Shown: piece after piece, positions 62,352-64,000 of the stretch
How positions within the stretch are numbered: position 1 is the stretch's first letter
Layout: every line of letters starts with the position of its first letter
Assembly: GCF_035917995.1 (NCBI RefSeq)
Contig: NZ_CP109131.1
Span: 2,666,001-2,730,000 of the forward strand
Length of the DNA: 64,000 nucleotides
Direction of reading: 5' to 3'
Source of the DNA: Streptosporangium sp. NBC_01755
GTDB taxonomy: Bacteria; Actinomycetota; Actinomycetes; Streptosporangiales; Streptosporangiaceae
Program-made: the position numbers and the translations under genes
Notes under the pieces: generated by a model
The model's input: the letters and a program-made list of their open reading frames with translations, nothing else
Told to the model about the DNA's origin: nothing
Database searches by the model: none

Positions 62352-62978
62352 TCAGTGTCGCGGGATGCCCAGGGTGACGAGCAGGTCTTCGTGAAGCTGG
62401 AACCACACGCTGTGGTAGGACGCGAGGCTGTCCGTCACGTAGTCCAGCTCACCGGACCTGGCACGGGTGAGTGCGTCGGTGAGCCGGACCCGATATCGCT
62501 GGAACCGGAGCATCGCCGCGTACAGCTGCGCGCAGACGACATCGGCGCGCCGGTCGAGGTGCGCGAGCCGGTCCAGGACCCGGGAGTCGTAGGCGGGGTC
62601 AGTGTGGTCGTTCGGTATCACGACGCCGTCGACGGATCGCAACTGCCAGGCCGTGCAGAGATCAAGCAGCTCCGGATTGAGCACGAGAAAGCCGTCGTAC
62701 GCCTCGGCCACCGTGGCTCGGGTGCCCGCCGCGTCCAGCTCGGCGGAGATCCGCTCGGCATCCTCGACGCGGCCGGCCTTGGTAAGACCCCACCCACCGA
62801 AGTCACCCGGAACATAGGTGACCAGGCCGGCCACCGCGAGATCGATCAGTTCGGATTCGACATCGGGCTCGGGAAGCCCCGCCGCCTCGGACACGCGGGC
62901 GAGGCCGGCGGACCCGATGCAGCGAAGCGTGTGGAGCACCAACAGGTCAACGCTGGTCGAATAGGACAGGCTCGGCAC
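62352..62978 (-). CDS. Winged-helix regulator-like protein
   Basis: The 208-residue protein starts at ATG 62978. Residues 10-70 look like a MarR-type winged helix (VDLLVLHTLRCIGSAGLARV; VESELIDLAVAGLVTYVPGD; WGLTKAGRVEDAERISAEL). The rest is helical (LDRLAHLDRRADVVCAQLYA). It has no DNA-specific evidence beyond the fold. Similar proteins often accompany phosphoenolpyruvate-synthase-type enzymes, but none is nearby. Confidence 0.6.
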   Translation of the reverse strand: MPSLSYSTSVDLLVLHTLRCIGSAGLARVSEAAGLPEPDVESELIDLAVAGLVTYVPGDFGGWGLTKAGRVEDAERISAELDAAGTRATVAEAYDGFLVLNPELLDLCTAWQLRSVDGVVIPNDHTDPAYDSRVLDRLAHLDRRADVVCAQLYAAMLRFQRYRVRLTDALTRARSGELDYVTDSLASYHSVWFQLHEDLLVTLGIPRH

Positions 62979-62998
62979 GTCGATATGCTACAGCGACG

Positions 62999-63142
62999 GC
63001 CTGGATTCATCCGCTTTCGGCGGAGATCGAGGAACTCGAATGGGCCGACGAGGTCTCGGGCGGCGACTCGGATCGCGACTCGGGCCACGAGGCAGACCGC
63101 CTTATCGCGGCGCACACGGTGCTGAACACCCAGCCGAGGTGA
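62999..63142 (+). pseudogene. Short C-terminal gene remnant, unassigned
   Basis: The plus frame reads IHPLSAEIEELEWADEVSGG and DSDRDSGHEADRLIAAHTVL before a TGA at 63140-63142. EIEELEW resembles the end of a Nudix hydrolase, but this is weak. No start codon or Shine-Dalgarno site is visible. Confidence 0.3.
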
Positions 63143-63235
63143 CGAAAATGGACCTAAGGGTCTTCAAGGACATCGCAAGGCATTTGTAAGGTTCCCGGCT
63201 TATCACTGAAGGACACCGACGCCGAGGAGTCCCCC

Positions 63236-64000
63236 GTGAGCAGCCTCCTGCACCCCTCCCGCAAACAACAGCGACTCGTGCCCGACAGCCCTGTGTCACG
63301 TCGCCGGCAGGCGGCTGTCGCCGTGACCGGCGCCCTCCTGCTGAGCCTGACCGGCGCCGTCTCGCTGGCACAGCCGGCAGCCGCCGCGTCCGCGCCGTTG
63401 AAAGGCGCCGGAACCTGCGCGAACATCGACCTCGTCTACCGGCCCCAGTCCGCGTTCCCCGACACCAGCCGGGGACGTTTCGACTTCAGGGCGCAGGCGA
63501 CCACCATCGAGACAGCGGTTCGGTGTCTCGTCAACGCCGAACGAACCGGCCTGAAACCGCTGAAGAAATACCTCTCGCTGGGCAAGAAGGGGGCGCCCAC
63601 ACTCGGCACAGCCGCGGCCAGGCACGCCGCGGACGCCGTCAGACTGCGCTGGTGGGGAAAGGCGGAACCGGGTAAGAACTGCCGCCCCGTGCAGGGCAAC
63701 CCCGGCCAGTGCGACCCACACGTCAACCCGCAGACCGGCTCGACCCCGCTGAGCCGTGCCCAGGCGGTGGGCTACGGTCGCCGCTGCACCTCGTTCTCCA
63801 TCGGTGAGAACACCTACGCAGGGTGGGGGTCCTCTGCTGTCACGCCGCGGGCGGCCGTCACCTGGTGGATGAACAGCAAGCCACACCGCGACACCATCCT
63901 CAACCCGGCTTTCACCGAGCTGTACACCACGGCAGCCTGGGGAAGCGCGGATCCGGCTGCCGGGTCCATCACCCCGGCCGCGACCTACGTGCAGATGTTC
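63236..64000 (+). CDS. Secreted CAP-domain (SCP/PR1-like) protein, 3' end outside window
   Basis: GTG 63236 has GAGGAG six bases upstream. The first 255 codons are open to the window edge. A long n-region with RRR is followed by a signal peptide (AAVAVTGALLLSLTGAVSLA, AAA cleavage region). The CAP motifs are RCLVNAERTGLKPLKKYLSL, SIGENTYAGWG and WWMNSKPHRDTILNPAFTEL. CAP proteins are extracellular. The family's His/Glu pocket appears partly kept (H in TAAARHAADA; E in IGEN). Confidence 0.85.
   Translation, partial: MSSLLHPSRKQQRLVPDSPVSRRRQAAVAVTGALLLSLTGAVSLAQPAAAASAPLKGAGTCANIDLVYRPQSAFPDTSRGRFDFRAQATTIETAVRCLVNAERTGLKPLKKYLSLGKKGAPTLGTAAARHAADAVRLRWWGKAEPGKNCRPVQGNPGQCDPHVNPQTGSTPLSRAQAVGYGRRCTSFSIGENTYAGWGSSAVTPRAAVTWWMNSKPHRDTILNPAFTELYTTAAWGSADPAAGSITPAATYVQMF

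Overview
This window is high-GC actinobacterial chromosome. GTG starts are common, Shine-Dalgarno sites are purine-rich, and the gene families fit Streptosporangiales (Streptosporangium/Nonomuraea-like). That placement is inferred from style and family content, not from a marker gene. No rRNA, tRNA or CRISPR array was found. The first 3.5 kb is a mosaic of broken genes (a deleted GNAT gene, an IS256-type transposase stub, a GMC/cholesterol-oxidase remnant) around an AT-richer two-gene insert. That insert encodes an AAA ATPase plus an RloB-like protein, an AbiL-type abortive-infection pair.

From 3.7 to 18.1 kb lies the most interesting block. A 1229-aa protein joins an N-terminal kinase-like domain to an SF1 (COG1112-like) helicase. 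It overlaps a 1118-aa protein with a winged helix and two PLD HKD motifs. That pair has the architecture of type I Mokosh anti-phage defence. It is translationally coupled to an 823-aa histidine-kinase-like protein, faces a response regulator with its DNA-binding domain at the N-terminus, and is followed by a small protein with a deoxyribosyltransferase-like start and an S1/OB-like tail. Two divergently transcribed membrane proteins (one with TPRs) sit upstream. I infer a regulated, extended Mokosh-like system that has not, to my knowledge, been described in this form.

From 18.3 to 23.7 kb is a decayed sarcosine oxidase operon (soxB-D-A-G). soxA has one in-frame amber codon. One deletion seems to have removed the 5' ends of both soxB and its divergent GntR regulator. 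A multicopper oxidase remnant with a 66-bp tandem duplication follows. From 23.8 to 33.7 kb are housekeeping and accessory genes: a THUMP methyltransferase, GNAT, APC permease, GPP34 protein, MerR/GyrI pair, phytase-like secreted protein, and an ArsR/SRPBCC pair.

From 33.8 to 41.3 kb a LuxR-type regulator precedes a second signalling block: a TPR-CHAT protease facing an S8 protease, an ECF-like sigma factor and a small partner protein. From 41.5 to 54.7 kb are a heme-oxygenase-like iron protein, MarR, DUF3140, an SHMT-family enzyme and a heterodimeric ABC exporter. The exporter lies between two truncated NmrA-like gene starts, each with a SoxR/MerR-type operator. A sirtuin, a HAD hydrolase and a WxL/DUF916 cell-surface pair follow. 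From 54.8 to 64 kb are an indolepyruvate ferredoxin oxidoreductase with a divergent Lrp regulator, a RibD-like/SRPBCC/ArsR operon, a 43-bp minisatellite, a GNAT, a winged-helix protein and the start of a secreted CAP-domain protein. Short tandem duplications at gene 3' ends and in intergenic DNA recur across the whole window.
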